NCBI GenBank assembly: GCA_041320695.1
Contig: JBGGOQ010000001.1
Location: forward strand, 62,001 to 126,000
Direction of reading: 5' to 3'
Length of the DNA stretch: 64,000 nt
Origin: Caldicellulosiruptoraceae bacterium PP1
GTDB taxonomy: Bacteria; Bacillota; Thermoanaerobacteria; Caldicellulosiruptorales; Caldicellulosiruptoraceae
The position numbers and the translations under genes are program-made. How positions within the stretch are numbered: position 1 is the first letter of the stretch; every line of letters begins with the position of its first letter. The notes below the pieces were generated by a model that was not told the DNA's origin, made no database searches, and saw nothing but the letters and a program-made list of their open reading frames with translations. This document shows positions 54,589 to 64,000 of this stretch, one piece after another.

Positions 54589-54616
54589 ACAAAATTTATA
54601 CTGTAAACATAAATTA
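54589..54616 (+). promoter_or_regulatory. Sigma-K-like promoter of dpaAB
   Basis: AC (54589-54590), 17 bases, then CATAaatTA (54608-54616) matches the sigma-K pattern AC-N16/17-CATAnnnTA. In B. subtilis the same operon is transcribed by sigma-K in the mother cell. Confidence 0.6.
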
Positions 54617-54649
54617 TAATAGCTTGAATTTTAAAAAGGAGTATATGTT

Positions 54650-55543
54650 ATGTTAAAGAGAATTGCTGTAATTGGCGGTGATGAAAGAATAACAAAGCTA
54701 GTTGAATATTTAGCTGATGACCGATTTGAGATTAATGTTTATGGGATTAATTCCTCAGAAATAAATAAAAGAAATCTTAGCATTAATTTTTGTAAAGACT
54801 TATTCTCTGCAATAAATAGTTCTGATATTGTAGTTGGGCCAATACCTTTTTCAAATGATGATAAAACAATTTTTAGCCCTTTGTTTGAAAATGAAATATT
54901 GATAGATGATCTAATAAACATTCTAAAAAAATTTGAAATTCCTCTTATTACATGTGTTATAAAAGAAAATATAAAGAACAAATTTATTGAAAACCATATA
55001 AAAATAATAGACTTATATGAAAGAGAAGAGCTATCAATATTAAACGCTATACCTACAGTAGAAGGATGTATAATGATCGCAATTCAAGATACACAATTTA
55101 CATTGCACGGTAGTAACATTCTAATTCTTGGATATGGCCGAATAGGTAAATTATTAGCTAAGATACTTTCAGCATTTTCAGCTAATGTATTTGTTGAAGC
55201 AAGAAAGATTTCAGATTTAACATGGATAAGAGCTTTTGGATATACCCCTATACCTTTGGATAACTTAATTAATAATGTAAGTAATATGGATATTATCATT
55301 AATACTGTTCCAGCACTTATATTGAACAAAGATATTATTGATAAAATTAGGAAAGATACATTAATAATTGATTTGGCTTCTAAGCCAGGTGGGGTAGATT
55401 TTGAATATGCTAAGAAGAAAGGAATAAATGCAATCCATGCATTAAGCCTTCCTGGCAAAGTAGCTCCACATACAGCAGCAAAATATATAAAAGTAGCTCT
55501 TTATAATGTTATCAATGATTTGGGGGTTTATAGATGGAGTTAG
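54650..55543 (+). CDS. dpaA: Dipicolinate synthase subunit A
   Basis: The dehydrogenase-like subunit (SpoVFA) of dipicolinate synthase, which oxidises dihydrodipicolinate to dipicolinic acid, the major small molecule of the spore core. The 297 residues carry a first Rossmann-like segment (IAVIGGDERITKLVEYLAD) and the central NAD(P)-binding motif ILGYGRIGKLLAKIL near residue 165. SD AAAGGAG. It overlaps dpaB by 10 bases and is preceded by a sigma-K-like promoter. Strong evidence that the organism forms endospores. Confidence 0.95.
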   Translation: MLKRIAVIGGDERITKLVEYLADDRFEINVYGINSSEINKRNLSINFCKDLFSAINSSDIVVGPIPFSNDDKTIFSPLFENEILIDDLINILKKFEIPLITCVIKENIKNKFIENHIKIIDLYEREELSILNAIPTVEGCIMIAIQDTQFTLHGSNILILGYGRIGKLLAKILSAFSANVFVEARKISDLTWIRAFGYTPIPLDNLINNVSNMDIIINTVPALILNKDIIDKIRKDTLIIDLASKPGGVDFEYAKKKGINAIHALSLPGKVAPHTAAKYIKVALYNVINDLGVYRWS

Positions 55544-56124
55544 AAGATAAAAAAATTGGGTTTGCTTTTACTGGATCATTTTGTACTTTTGATAAACTAT
55601 TACCCATATTAAATGATTTAAAAAACACTGGTTCTAAAATAATTCCTATTTTTAGTGAAAAAACTCAAAAAACTGATACACGATATGGAAAAGCAAAAGA
55701 TATTATTGATAAAATAGTTGATATATGTGGAGAAAAACCGATACTAACATTAACAGATGCAGAACCAATTGGACCAAATAAATTATTTGATATAATGATA
55801 ATTGCACCAGCAACTGGTAATACTGTTGCTAAGCTTGCAAATGGAATAACTGATGGTGTTGTATTAATGGCAGCAAAAGCACATTTGAGAAATCAAAGAC
55901 CATTAGTATTAGCAGTTTCAACAAATGATGCCTTGGGTATGAATGCTAAAAATATAGGATTATTATTAAATACAAAAAATATTTATTTTGTACCGTTTAG
56001 ACAAGATGATCACAAAAACAAAACTAATTCATTGGTTGCTGAATATTCACTAATAATACCCACATTAATTGAAGCTTTGCAAAATAAACAAATACAGCCT
56101 TTATTATTAGGACCAAATAGCTAA
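55534..56124 (+). CDS. dpaB: Dipicolinate synthase subunit B
   Basis: The flavoprotein-like subunit (SpoVFB), 196 residues. Motifs include FAFTGSFCTF near residue 9, the flavin phosphate loop IAPATGNTVAKLANGITDG near residue 89 and NDALGMNAKNIG. It acts with DpaA in the mother cell during sporulation. The ATG lies inside dpaA with the SD GGGGG just upstream, so the pair is translationally coupled. Confidence 0.95.
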   Translation: MELEDKKIGFAFTGSFCTFDKLLPILNDLKNTGSKIIPIFSEKTQKTDTRYGKAKDIIDKIVDICGEKPILTLTDAEPIGPNKLFDIMIIAPATGNTVAKLANGITDGVVLMAAKAHLRNQRPLVLAVSTNDALGMNAKNIGLLLNTKNIYFVPFRQDDHKNKTNSLVAEYSLIIPTLIEALQNKQIQPLLLGPNS

Positions 56125-56153
56125 AAACCCCTTTGTTAGGGGTTTTATTTTTT
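56124..56153 (+). terminator. Terminator of dpaAB
   Basis: AAAACCCC (56124-56131) pairs with GGGGTTTT (56139-56146), followed by ATTTTTTTT. Confidence 0.88.
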
Positions 56154-56201
56154 TGCCAAAAAGTTATAATATATCTTAGAAAACTTTGAAGAGGGAATGT
56201 T

Positions 56202-58424
56202 ATGGCTAATAAACATAGTAAAAAATATAGGATCAAAAAAGAGGTTTTTGATAGGATAAATGCAGAAATATTCGGGACATTTTTGTTTTTTGTTACAATT
56301 TTTATTATATTTTCATTGTTTACAAATAAGGTTGGTATTATTGGAATCTTTATTAGAAATATTATAAAAGGCACTTTTGGTATTGGTAGTTTTTTGATAT
56401 TATTATTATTAATTTATATCTCGCTAGATTCTATAATCAAAAGAGAAAAAATATCAAAAAGCGTAGATGTAATTTTATTTACTTATTTTATTTTTATTAA
56501 TATTTTATTTACATCAATAAATGGTATTATTAAACAAGAAACATTATTTATTGATATGTTAAAAGAAAGCTTTTTTGCTGGTCAGGAATTTAACGGATTC
56601 GGATTGTTTGGTTTTATTATAACATATCCTTTATATAAGCTTATTGGACAGACAGGGACAATTATTTTTTCAGTTGCAGTGATTTTGCTATTTAGCATGT
56701 TAATAACACAATTTTCCATAAGAAATGCTATTAAAAAAAACAAAAAATTTAGAAGAATAGATAAATCCCAAAATACTGATAATGAGATAGAACAAGATAA
56801 AGAGAGAAATTTTTTCAACCATCAAATATCTGAAGAAAAAAAAGAAAATACTTTAATTGATTTCAAAATAAAATCAGAATTATTAGATAAATATAATCAA
56901 GGCTCATTTGAGGATAAAAAAAACAATGATATAAAGAAAAAGAATAAAATAGAAAAAGAAAATAATCCATTTGATAATCAACTAAATATACAAAATACAG
57001 ATTATAAATATCCATTAATAGATTTTTTGAAAAAACCGTCTGATAGCAATATAATATCAAAAAAAGAAATAAATGATAATGTTCGAAAATTAGAAGAAAC
57101 ATTAAAAAGCTTCGGCATAGAAGCCGTTGTTACAGAAGTTTCTATTGGACCTACAATAACAAGATATGAATTGCAGCCTGGACAAGGGGTAAAGGTTAGT
57201 AGAATTGTTAATCTTTCAGATGATATTGCACTGTCCTTGGCAGCAGCCTCTGTTAGAATTGAAGCTCCAATACCAAATAAATCTGCCATAGGAATTGAAA
57301 TACCTAATAAAGAACCAAGATCAGTTTTTATTAGAGAATTACTTGAGGACCAAGGCTTTTTTTCATCAACAAATAAAATACCTTTTACAATTGGGAAAGA
57401 CATTGCAGGTTCTCCTATTATAGGAGATATTTCAAAGATGCCACACTTGCTTATAGCAGGTGCTACAGGATCAGGAAAGAGTGTATGTATAAACTCATTA
57501 ATAATAAGTATTTTATATAGATGTCATCCTAATGATGTTAAATTAATACTAGTAGATCCAAAAGTAGTTGAATTAAGTGTTTATAATGGAGTTCCTCATT
57601 TATTAATCCCTGTTGTCACCGATGCAAAGAAAGCAGCAAATGCTTTAAATTGGGCAGTTGGCGAAATGAATTCGAGATATAAAATGTTTGCCCAAGCAGG
57701 TGTTAGAGATATAATTGGATATAATAAATTATGTGAGAAAAATGGCACTCAAAAACTTCCTTATGTTGTAATTGTGATTGATGAGTTAGCAGATTTAATG
57801 ATGGTATCTCCAACAGAAGTTGAGGATTCTATATGTAGATTAGCTCAAATGGCAAGAGCTGCTGGTATGCATCTTGTTGTTGCAACTCAAAGGCCATCGG
57901 TTGATGTTATAACAGGTGTTATAAAGGCAAATATTCCATCAAGAATTGCTTTTGCAGTATCATCACAAGTAGATTCAAGGACAATTTTAGATTCTTCAGG
58001 GGCTGAAAAACTATTAGGAAGAGGAGATATGCTATACTTACCTATGGGGATAAATAAACCTATAAGAGTACAAGGCTGTTTTGTGTCAGACCAAGAAGTA
58101 GAACGTGTTGTTGAGTATTTGAAATCTAATATAAAATGTGAATATAATGAAGAGATTGTTGAACAGATAAGCAAAGTAAACAATGATTTTGATGATCAAG
58201 AAAAAGATGAGCTCTTTTTGCAAGCATTACAGGTCATTGTTGAGTCACAAAATGCTTCAACATCATTTTTGCAAAGGAAATTAAAAATAGGATATGCACG
58301 TGCTGCAAGAATTCTTGATCAAATGGAAGCTAAAGGAATTGTAAGTAAAATGGATAGCAACAAAACAAGACAAGTTCTAATAACAAAAGATCAGTTTAAT
58401 GAAATGTTAATGAATATGGAGTGA
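56202..58424 (+). CDS. DNA translocase FtsK/SpoIIIE
   Basis: A 740-residue membrane-anchored DNA pump. Residues ~20-175 contain about four transmembrane helices, and ~180-285 form a charged Asn/Lys-rich linker. The alpha domain (VTEVSIGPTITRYELQPGQGVK) precedes the motor, with Walker A GATGSGKSVCINS near residue 421 and Walker B VVIVIDELADLMM. The C-terminal gamma winged helix (QRKLKIGYARAARILDQMEAKGI) reads polar DNA sequences. In spore formers this protein moves the chromosome into the forespore; FtsK and SpoIIIE cannot be separated by sequence. SD GAGGG. Confidence 0.94.
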   Translation: MANKHSKKYRIKKEVFDRINAEIFGTFLFFVTIFIIFSLFTNKVGIIGIFIRNIIKGTFGIGSFLILLLLIYISLDSIIKREKISKSVDVILFTYFIFINILFTSINGIIKQETLFIDMLKESFFAGQEFNGFGLFGFIITYPLYKLIGQTGTIIFSVAVILLFSMLITQFSIRNAIKKNKKFRRIDKSQNTDNEIEQDKERNFFNHQISEEKKENTLIDFKIKSELLDKYNQGSFEDKKNNDIKKKNKIEKENNPFDNQLNIQNTDYKYPLIDFLKKPSDSNIISKKEINDNVRKLEETLKSFGIEAVVTEVSIGPTITRYELQPGQGVKVSRIVNLSDDIALSLAAASVRIEAPIPNKSAIGIEIPNKEPRSVFIRELLEDQGFFSSTNKIPFTIGKDIAGSPIIGDISKMPHLLIAGATGSGKSVCINSLIISILYRCHPNDVKLILVDPKVVELSVYNGVPHLLIPVVTDAKKAANALNWAVGEMNSRYKMFAQAGVRDIIGYNKLCEKNGTQKLPYVVIVIDELADLMMVSPTEVEDSICRLAQMARAAGMHLVVATQRPSVDVITGVIKANIPSRIAFAVSSQVDSRTILDSSGAEKLLGRGDMLYLPMGINKPIRVQGCFVSDQEVERVVEYLKSNIKCEYNEEIVEQISKVNNDFDDQEKDELFLQALQVIVESQNASTSFLQRKLKIGYARAARILDQMEAKGIVSKMDSNKTRQVLITKDQFNEMLMNME

Positions 58425-58433
58425 TATATTTAA

Positions 58434-60329
58434 ATGGACTTTCTACCAATAACAATGAATGAGGCTAAAAAAAGGGGATGGAATGAGCTTGACTTTGTTT
58501 TTATTACAGGTGATGCTTACGTCGACCATCCTTCATTTGGACATGCCATAATTTCGAGAATAATTGAAGATAAAGGTTTTAAGATTGGGATTATACCACA
58601 GCCTAGCTGGACGGATACAAAGTCAATTACCATTTATGGAAAGCCTAAAATAGCTTTTTTGGTATCTGCTGGTAATTTAGATTCGATGGTTGCACACTAT
58701 ACAGTAAATAAAAAGCCTCGTTCAGAAGATTTTTATTCTCCAAATAATAAAAGAGGATTAAGGCCAGATAGATCAACAATAGTTTACTGTAACATGATCA
58801 GAAAAGAATATGGGAATGTACCAATAATTATTGGTGGTATTGAAGCAAGTTTAAGAAGATTTGCTCATTATGATTACTGGCAAGATAAAGTAAGGGCTTC
58901 TATATTAATTGATTCAAGTGCTGATTTATTAATATACGGAATGGGAGAGAAACCTCTTTTTGAAATATTAGAAAGATTAAAAAAAGGTGAAAATATAAAA
59001 GACATTAAGAATGTTAATGGCACATGTTATGTGGCTAAAGATATATCAGAATTGAAAGATTATATTATGCTAAATTCTTTTGAAGAGGTTCAAAATAATA
59101 AAGTTTTATACGCAAAATCTTTTGCGATTTTTTATAAAGAACAAAATCCTTTTACGGGCAAAACACTAGTTCAACAACATAAAACTCTTTATGTTGTTCA
59201 AAATCCACCTTCAATGCCATTAACAACTCAAGAGATGGATTATGTATATTCTCTTCCATATCAAAGGGAATATCACCCAATTTATGAAAGTCAAGGTGGA
59301 ATAAAGGCAATTGAAGAGGTAAGATTTAGTATTACTTCCCATAGAGGTTGCTTTGGAGGTTGTAATTTTTGCTCACTACACTTTCATCAAGGGAGAATAA
59401 TTCAAAAAAGAAGTAAAGAGTCAATTGTTGAAGAAGTAAAGAAATTAGTTAATCACCCAAAATTTAAGGGGTATATTCACGATATTGGTGGGCCTACTGC
59501 AAATTTTAGAATTCCTGCATGTGATAAACAATTAAAGTATGGTGCTTGTAAGGATAGACAATGCTTGTTTCCAAAACCCTGTGAGAATTTAAAGGTTGAC
59601 CATTCAGAGTATTTCGATATACTTGAAACAGTTTCTAAAATAAAAGGTGTAAAAAAAGTTTTTATAAGATCAGGAATAAGATTTGACTATTTTTTATTAG
59701 ATAAAAATTTTATTAAATATATTGAAGATTTAGCAAAAAATTATATATCTGGACAGTTAAAATTAGCACCTGAGCATATATCAAATAATGTTTTAAAGCT
59801 GATGGGTAAACCGCCTTGTGAGGTTTATGATAGATTTGTTAACAAATATTTTGAGGTAAATAAAAAACTTGGTAAAAAACAGTATATAATACCATATTTA
59901 ATGTCAAGTCATCCTGGTTCAACACTAAAGGATGCAATAGAACTTGCACTTTATTTAAAGAAAAATAGATTTATACCTGATCAAGTACAAGACTTTTATC
60001 CAACGCCAGGAACGGTATCAACAACAATGTTTTATACTGGCTTGAATCCTTTTACGCTTGAAAAGGTATATATTCCAAAAGATATTAAAGAAAAGAATAT
60101 GCAAAGGGCTTTGCTTCATTTCAACGATCCAGATAATTATGATAATGTTAAAAAAGCTTTAGAAATTGCTAAAAGAACTGATTTAATTGGGAATCACAAA
60201 GATGCATTAATCAAGCCTGACAAAAATAATATAGGAGGTAAAAAAAATGGCTCAAATAATAGATGGGAAAAAAATAGCTCAGCAAGTAAAGCAAGAGGTA
60301 AAAGAAAAGATAAAACAACTAAACGATAA
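58434..60329 (+). CDS. YgiQ family radical SAM protein
   Basis: A 631-residue radical SAM protein of the YgiQ (UPF0313) family, function unknown. An N-terminal cobalamin-binding-like domain (~20-160: [36 protein letters not shown]) precedes the radical SAM core. Its cluster motif is CFGGCNFC near residue 307 (CxxxCxxC). Further cysteines lie in the region [18 protein letters not shown] 58434 is nine bases after GGAGTGA within ftsK. The last ~28 residues are read through the start of folD in another frame, an 83-base overlap. Those residues are basic and unlike a normal YgiQ end. Confidence 0.9.
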   Translation: MDFLPITMNEAKKRGWNELDFVFITGDAYVDHPSFGHAIISRIIEDKGFKIGIIPQPSWTDTKSITIYGKPKIAFLVSAGNLDSMVAHYTVNKKPRSEDFYSPNNKRGLRPDRSTIVYCNMIRKEYGNVPIIIGGIEASLRRFAHYDYWQDKVRASILIDSSADLLIYGMGEKPLFEILERLKKGENIKDIKNVNGTCYVAKDISELKDYIMLNSFEEVQNNKVLYAKSFAIFYKEQNPFTGKTLVQQHKTLYVVQNPPSMPLTTQEMDYVYSLPYQREYHPIYESQGGIKAIEEVRFSITSHRGCFGGCNFCSLHFHQGRIIQKRSKESIVEEVKKLVNHPKFKGYIHDIGGPTANFRIPACDKQLKYGACKDRQCLFPKPCENLKVDHSEYFDILETVSKIKGVKKVFIRSGIRFDYFLLDKNFIKYIEDLAKNYISGQLKLAPEHISNNVLKLMGKPPCEVYDRFVNKYFEVNKKLGKKQYIIPYLMSSHPGSTLKDAIELALYLKKNRFIPDQVQDFYPTPGTVSTTMFYTGLNPFTLEKVYIPKDIKEKNMQRALLHFNDPDNYDNVKKALEIAKRTDLIGNHKDALIKPDKNNIGGKKNGSNNRWEKNSSASKARGKRKDKTTKR

Positions 60330-61131
60330 AGGCATTGAAGTTACATTAGCAGTTATAATTGTTGGGAATAATCCTGCTTCAAGGGTATATGTTGATTCAA
60401 AAAAACGTGATTGTGCTGAAATTGGTATTAAATCTATAGAATATGCATTATCTGAAGATACTACTGAAGAACAGTTACTTTCATTAATTGAAAAACTCAA
60501 TAATGATGACAAAATTAACGGAATACTTGTTCAAATGCCTTTACCGAAACAAATTGATGAGTCAAAAGTATGTAAAAAAATTCTGCCTTTCAAAGATGTA
60601 GATGGATTTCATCCATTAAATGTAGGTAATTTGGTTACAGGAATTGATGAAAGATATACATTAGTTGCATGCACACCTGCAGGTGTAATAGAAATGTTGG
60701 AAAGAGAAAATATTATTATAGAAGGTAAACATGTTGTTATTGTTGGAAGAAGCAATATTGTAGGAAAACCATTATCATATTTATTTCTAAAGAAAAATGC
60801 TACAGTAACAATCTGCCATTCAAGAACAAAAAATTTAGAAAAAATTTGCCAAACAGCCGATATATTAGTAGCAGCAGTTGGAAAAGCAAAGATGATAAAG
60901 GAATGTTTTGTAAAAGAAAATGCAATTATAGTAGATGTTGGAATAAATAGATTAGAAGACTCAAAAAAATTGGTTGGAGATGTTGATTTTGATGATGTAT
61001 TTAACAAAGCAGCTTATATTACACCAGTTCCAGGTGGAGTTGGACTTATGACAAGAGCAATGCTTATGAAAAATGTTTTAAAAGCTGCATTAATACAAAA
61101 CAATTTATTGGAGGAATTTATAATTGATTAA
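60247..61131 (+). CDS. folD: Bifunctional methylenetetrahydrofolate dehydrogenase / methenyl-THF cyclohydrolase
   Basis: A 294-residue one-carbon enzyme that makes 10-formyl-THF from methylene-THF. The N-terminal substrate domain shows [19 protein letters not shown] near residue 40 (Tyr and catalytic Lys) and QMPLPKQID near residue 97. The NADP domain has [17 protein letters not shown] near residue 163 and the C-terminal signature [22 protein letters not shown]. Its start lies inside the ygiQ-like gene and its end overlaps rimO by eight bases. Confidence 0.96.
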   Translation: MAQIIDGKKIAQQVKQEVKEKIKQLNDKGIEVTLAVIIVGNNPASRVYVDSKKRDCAEIGIKSIEYALSEDTTEEQLLSLIEKLNNDDKINGILVQMPLPKQIDESKVCKKILPFKDVDGFHPLNVGNLVTGIDERYTLVACTPAGVIEMLERENIIIEGKHVVIVGRSNIVGKPLSYLFLKKNATVTICHSRTKNLEKICQTADILVAAVGKAKMIKECFVKENAIIVDVGINRLEDSKKLVGDVDFDDVFNKAAYITPVPGGVGLMTRAMLMKNVLKAALIQNNLLEEFIID

Positions 61132-62446
61132 TATAGGCTTTATTTCACTTGGATGTAACAAAAACTTAGTAGATAGTGAAGTTATGATGGGATACTGTAA
61201 ACAATATGGCTATAATATAACAAATAATCCTGAACAGGCTGATGTTATTGTTGTAAATACGTGTGGTTTCATAAATGATGCTAAAGAAGAATCAATTGAT
61301 ACAATTTTGGATATGGCAGAATATAAAAAGAAAAGGTGCAAATTTTTAATAGTTACTGGTTGTCTTACGGAAAGATACAGAGAAGAACTAGTTAACGAAA
61401 TGCCTGAGATTGATGCTGCTATTGGGATAGGAGACTTGAATAAATTACCTGAAATAATTGAAAAACTATTTAACCATAAAAAGAAGATATTAAGCTTTGA
61501 TAATAAGGAATTCATTTATAACAGTAAGATGCCAAGGGTTATTGGAACACCTAATTTCTATGCATATGTTAAAATTGCTGAAGGTTGTAATAATAGGTGT
61601 TCATACTGCTCAATTCCATTAATTAGAGGCAATTTAAGAAGCAGAGAAATAGGAGACATTATTGACGAAGTTAACTTTTTAGTTTCAAATGGTTACAAAG
61701 AGATAGTACTGACAGCACAGGATACAACAAAATATGGCCTTGATTTATATAAGAAAAGAATGCTAACAAAATTATTAGAAACACTTAATAATATCGATGG
61801 ACTAAAATGGATTAGATTTTTATATTCTTATCCTGAAGATATTGATGACGAACTGATAAAAATAGTAAATAAATCAGATAAAATAGTAAATTATTTTGAT
61901 ATACCTATTCAGCATATAAATGATAAAATATTAAAACTAATGAATAGAAAGACCACTAGCCAAAAGATAAAGGAAGTAATAGAAAAAATAAGAAACTCTT
62001 TTAGTGAAGTAGTTATAAGAACTACAGTAATGGTTGGATTTCCTACTGAAACAGAAGAACAATTTGATGAACTGTATGAATTTATAAAATTAACAAAATT
62101 CGATAGATTAGGAGTTTTTATGTATTCACAAGAAGAAGATACAAAAGCAGCAGAACTTCCACAAGTTGACCTAGATATTAAAGCAAAAAGATTTGAAAAA
62201 ATTGTTAATTTACAAAGAAGGATATCATTAAATAATAACAAAAAAAGAATTGGCAAGACTTATGATATTATTATTGAAGGAAAGGATAAGAATAATTTTT
62301 ATATAGCTAGAAGCCAATTTGAAGCTCCTGAAGTAGATGGGAAAATAATAGCATTTTCTAAAGAGGAATTAAAACAGGGACAGTTTTATACAGTAAAGAT
62401 AGTTGACGCATTTGAGTATGATTTAGTAGGAGAGGTAATTAAATGA
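61124..62446 (+). CDS. rimO: Ribosomal protein S12 methylthiotransferase RimO
   Basis: A radical SAM enzyme that methylthiolates an Asp of ribosomal protein S12. The 440 residues contain the UPF0004 domain with three cysteines (SLGCNKNLVDSE, NTCGFINDA, TGCLTERY), the radical SAM motif CNNRCSYCSIP near residue 156 and a C-terminal TRAM domain (~380-440). It is RimO rather than MiaB because of the SLGCNKNLVDSE opening. TTG start, SD GGAGG in the end of folD, and a four-base overlap with pgsA. Confidence 0.95.
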   Translation: MINIGFISLGCNKNLVDSEVMMGYCKQYGYNITNNPEQADVIVVNTCGFINDAKEESIDTILDMAEYKKKRCKFLIVTGCLTERYREELVNEMPEIDAAIGIGDLNKLPEIIEKLFNHKKKILSFDNKEFIYNSKMPRVIGTPNFYAYVKIAEGCNNRCSYCSIPLIRGNLRSREIGDIIDEVNFLVSNGYKEIVLTAQDTTKYGLDLYKKRMLTKLLETLNNIDGLKWIRFLYSYPEDIDDELIKIVNKSDKIVNYFDIPIQHINDKILKLMNRKTTSQKIKEVIEKIRNSFSEVVIRTTVMVGFPTETEEQFDELYEFIKLTKFDRLGVFMYSQEEDTKAAELPQVDLDIKAKRFEKIVNLQRRISLNNNKKRIGKTYDIIIEGKDKNNFYIARSQFEAPEVDGKIIAFSKEELKQGQFYTVKIVDAFEYDLVGEVIK

Positions 62447-62991
62447 ATATTGCTAATACTATAACATCTATCAGGATATTGTTAATACCTTTATTTATGT
62501 ATTTTCTATTAGCAAGTGATATGCATTACAGCAAATTCATAGCATCAGTAATTTTTATTATTGCAGCAATAACTGATAGCTTAGATGGATATTTGGCACG
62601 TTCAAGAAAGATTGTAACAAATCTTGGTAAGTTTTTGGATCCTCTTGCAGATAAACTGTTAATAACTGCAGCATTAGTATCGTTAGTAGAATTAAATAAG
62701 TTATCTTCTTGGATAGCTATGATAATAATTGGTCGAGAATTTATTGTTACAGGTTTGAGAATGGTAGCTGCTGCAGAAGGTATTGTAATTGCTGCAAATA
62801 TATGGGGTAAAATTAAAACAATATCTCAAGTTGTTGCAATAGTTACCCTTTTATTAAATAATTATCCATTTAGCTTGATTAATTTTAGATTTGATGTTTT
62901 TTCTCTTTGGATAGCTGTTATTTTGACCATTTATTCTGGCTTTGACTACATACGCAATAATTGGCATGTAATTAATTATACAAAAAAGTGA
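62443..62991 (+). CDS. pgsA: CDP-diacylglycerol-glycerol-3-phosphate 3-phosphatidyltransferase
   Basis: Makes phosphatidylglycerol-phosphate, the committed step to phosphatidylglycerol. The 182-residue membrane protein has the CDP-alcohol phosphotransferase signature DGYLARSRKIVTNLGKFLD, with DPLAD completing the metal-binding aspartates (residues ~48-70). Several transmembrane helices follow. ATG overlaps the rimO stop (ATGA). The rimO-pgsA-cinA order is common in Firmicutes. Confidence 0.95.
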   Translation: MNIANTITSIRILLIPLFMYFLLASDMHYSKFIASVIFIIAAITDSLDGYLARSRKIVTNLGKFLDPLADKLLITAALVSLVELNKLSSWIAMIIIGREFIVTGLRMVAAAEGIVIAANIWGKIKTISQVVAIVTLLLNNYPFSLINFRFDVFSLWIAVILTIYSGFDYIRNNWHVINYTKK

Positions 62992-63002
62992 GGAAAAAGC
63001 TT

Positions 63003-64000
63003 ATGGTTGCAGAAGTTATTTGTGTTGGAACTGAACTTTTATTAGGACAAATAGTTAATACAAATGCACAATATATTTCACAGAAATTAGCTCAATATGG
63101 AATAGACCTTTATTATCAAACTGTTGTAGGAGATAATTACGATAGACTTAAAAAAGCTATACAAATTGCATATTCAAGATCAGATATGATAATTTTTACT
63201 GGTGGCTTAGGTCCAACTTCTGATGATATAACAAAAGAGGTTGTTTCAGATTTTTTTAATATTGAACTTGTTGAAGATAAAGATACGTTAAAACATATAC
63301 AAAGTTTTTTTGAAATGAGAAAAAGAGAAATGCCTGAAATAAATAAAAAACAGGCTTTAGTTCCATTAGGATCAATTATCTTAAAAAATGACTTTGGCAC
63401 TGCTCCTGGAGTAATTATTGAAAAAGATGAGAAGGTTGCAATTTTGCTTCCTGGGCCACCTTATGAATTGAAACCCATGTTTGAAAATTATGTAGAAAAT
63501 TATTTAAAAAAATTCTCCAATAAAAGAATATTTTCAAAAATAATTAGATTTACTGGGATTGGTGAATCATCAATTGAAGAGCAACTAAAAGACATTATAT
63601 TAAACCAAACAGATCCAACAATCGCTTTATATGCAAAGCCGTATGAAGTAACTATGAGAATCTCCACTAAGAAAGATAACCAAGAAATAGCATACAAAAT
63701 GCTTGATCAAATTGTTACTAAAGTAAAAGAAAGATTAGAAAAATTTATATATTCATATGATGATTTAACAATAGAACAATTAATAGTAGAGCAGCTAAGA
63801 AGGAAAGGATTAATTCTTTCGGTTGCTGAGTCATGCACAGGTGGGCTCATTGCCAATAAAATAACTGATGTTCCGGGTGCGTCAGCAGTTTTTGATAGAG
63901 GTTTTATTGTATATTCAAATCAAGCTAAGATAGATGAATTAGGAGTTCCAGAAGAATTAATTAAAGAATATGGTGCAGTAAGCTCCTTTGTTGCAGAAAA
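63003..64000 (+). CDS. cinA: CinA, competence/damage-inducible protein A (3' end outside window)
   Basis: The frame starts at ATG 63003 (SD GAGG) and runs off the window, giving 332 residues of a protein usually about 410 long. The N-terminal MoCF-like domain (EVICVGTELLLGQIVNTNAQYIS, split, and FTGGLGPTSDD near residue 65) is complete. The C-terminal nicotinamide-nucleotide amidase (PncC) domain begins near residue 258, with AESCTGGLIANKIT containing the catalytic Ser. It probably salvages pyridine nucleotides. It follows pgsA after 11 bases. Confidence 0.94.
   Translation, partial: MVAEVICVGTELLLGQIVNTNAQYISQKLAQYGIDLYYQTVVGDNYDRLKKAIQIAYSRSDMIIFTGGLGPTSDDITKEVVSDFFNIELVEDKDTLKHIQSFFEMRKREMPEINKKQALVPLGSIILKNDFGTAPGVIIEKDEKVAILLPGPPYELKPMFENYVENYLKKFSNKRIFSKIIRFTGIGESSIEEQLKDIILNQTDPTIALYAKPYEVTMRISTKKDNQEIAYKMLDQIVTKVKERLEKFIYSYDDLTIEQLIVEQLRRKGLILSVAESCTGGLIANKITDVPGASAVFDRGFIVYSNQAKIDELGVPEELIKEYGAVSSFVAE

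Overview
The window is a dense, AT-rich stretch of chromosome from a low-GC Firmicute, most likely an anaerobic, spore-forming member of the Clostridia. The evidence is a four-subunit pyruvate:ferredoxin oxidoreductase with a Rex-like operator, a dipicolinate synthase pair (DpaA/DpaB) behind a sigma-K-like promoter, GdpP-L9-DnaB gene order, GlpP antitermination, strong Shine-Dalgarno (SD) sites and many TTG starts. Classic cluster I Clostridium species usually lack DpaAB, so a related but different lineage is plausible. I cannot name the genus. There is no prophage, IS element or CRISPR array; almost everything is chromosomal housekeeping.

Layout. 1-2.9 kb: the end of an exported-type amidase, a CsoR/CstR-like repressor with thioredoxin, and a SIMPL protein. 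2.9-8.2 kb: an AraC regulator and a HAD phosphatase, a two-gene glycan cassette (GT4 plus an alpha/alpha-toroid protein), and two small clostridial proteins. 8.3-12.6 kb (minus): hisC-aroF-tyrA-aroA for aromatic amino acids, divergent from porCDAB (12.9-15.9 kb); pheA follows. 16.8-26 kb: gdpP, rplI, dnaB, ahcY, a SAH/MTA deaminase, murJ and tyrS. 26-31.2 kb: an iron alcohol dehydrogenase, a four-cysteine miniprotein and a glycerol-3-phosphate operon with a leader terminator, followed tail-to-tail by its presumed regulator glpP. 31.3-38.7 kb: lon, engB, a DUF523 protein, a PocR/AraC regulator and galT-galK-galE. 38.9-47.8 kb: a giant receiver-AMIN-amidase fusion, rho, a CwlC-like amidase, a second Lon-family protease and a nitroreductase. 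47.8-52.3 kb: yjbQ, gltX, tRNA-Arg, serS and six tRNAs in three promoter units. 52.3-54.6 kb: two membrane proteins, then a Mn2+ riboswitch and a GDT1-type Mn2+ exporter. 54.6-64 kb: dpaAB, ftsK/spoIIIE, a YgiQ-type radical SAM gene, folD, rimO, pgsA and the start of cinA.

The most unusual object is the 1140-residue protein at 38877-42299. An intact CheY-like receiver is joined to about eight AMIN-like repeats and an Amidase_3 domain whose catalytic Glu is Gln, with no signal peptide. It looks like a phosphorylation-responsive pseudo-amidase. Other regulatory points of interest are a CsoR-family repressor without its copper-binding His next to thioredoxin, the GlpP leader terminator, the Rex-like operator over the por -35, the Mn2+ riboswitch with a probable ATT start codon, and an aromatic-rich (W-S-Y-F-F) N-terminal leader in front of DAHP synthase.
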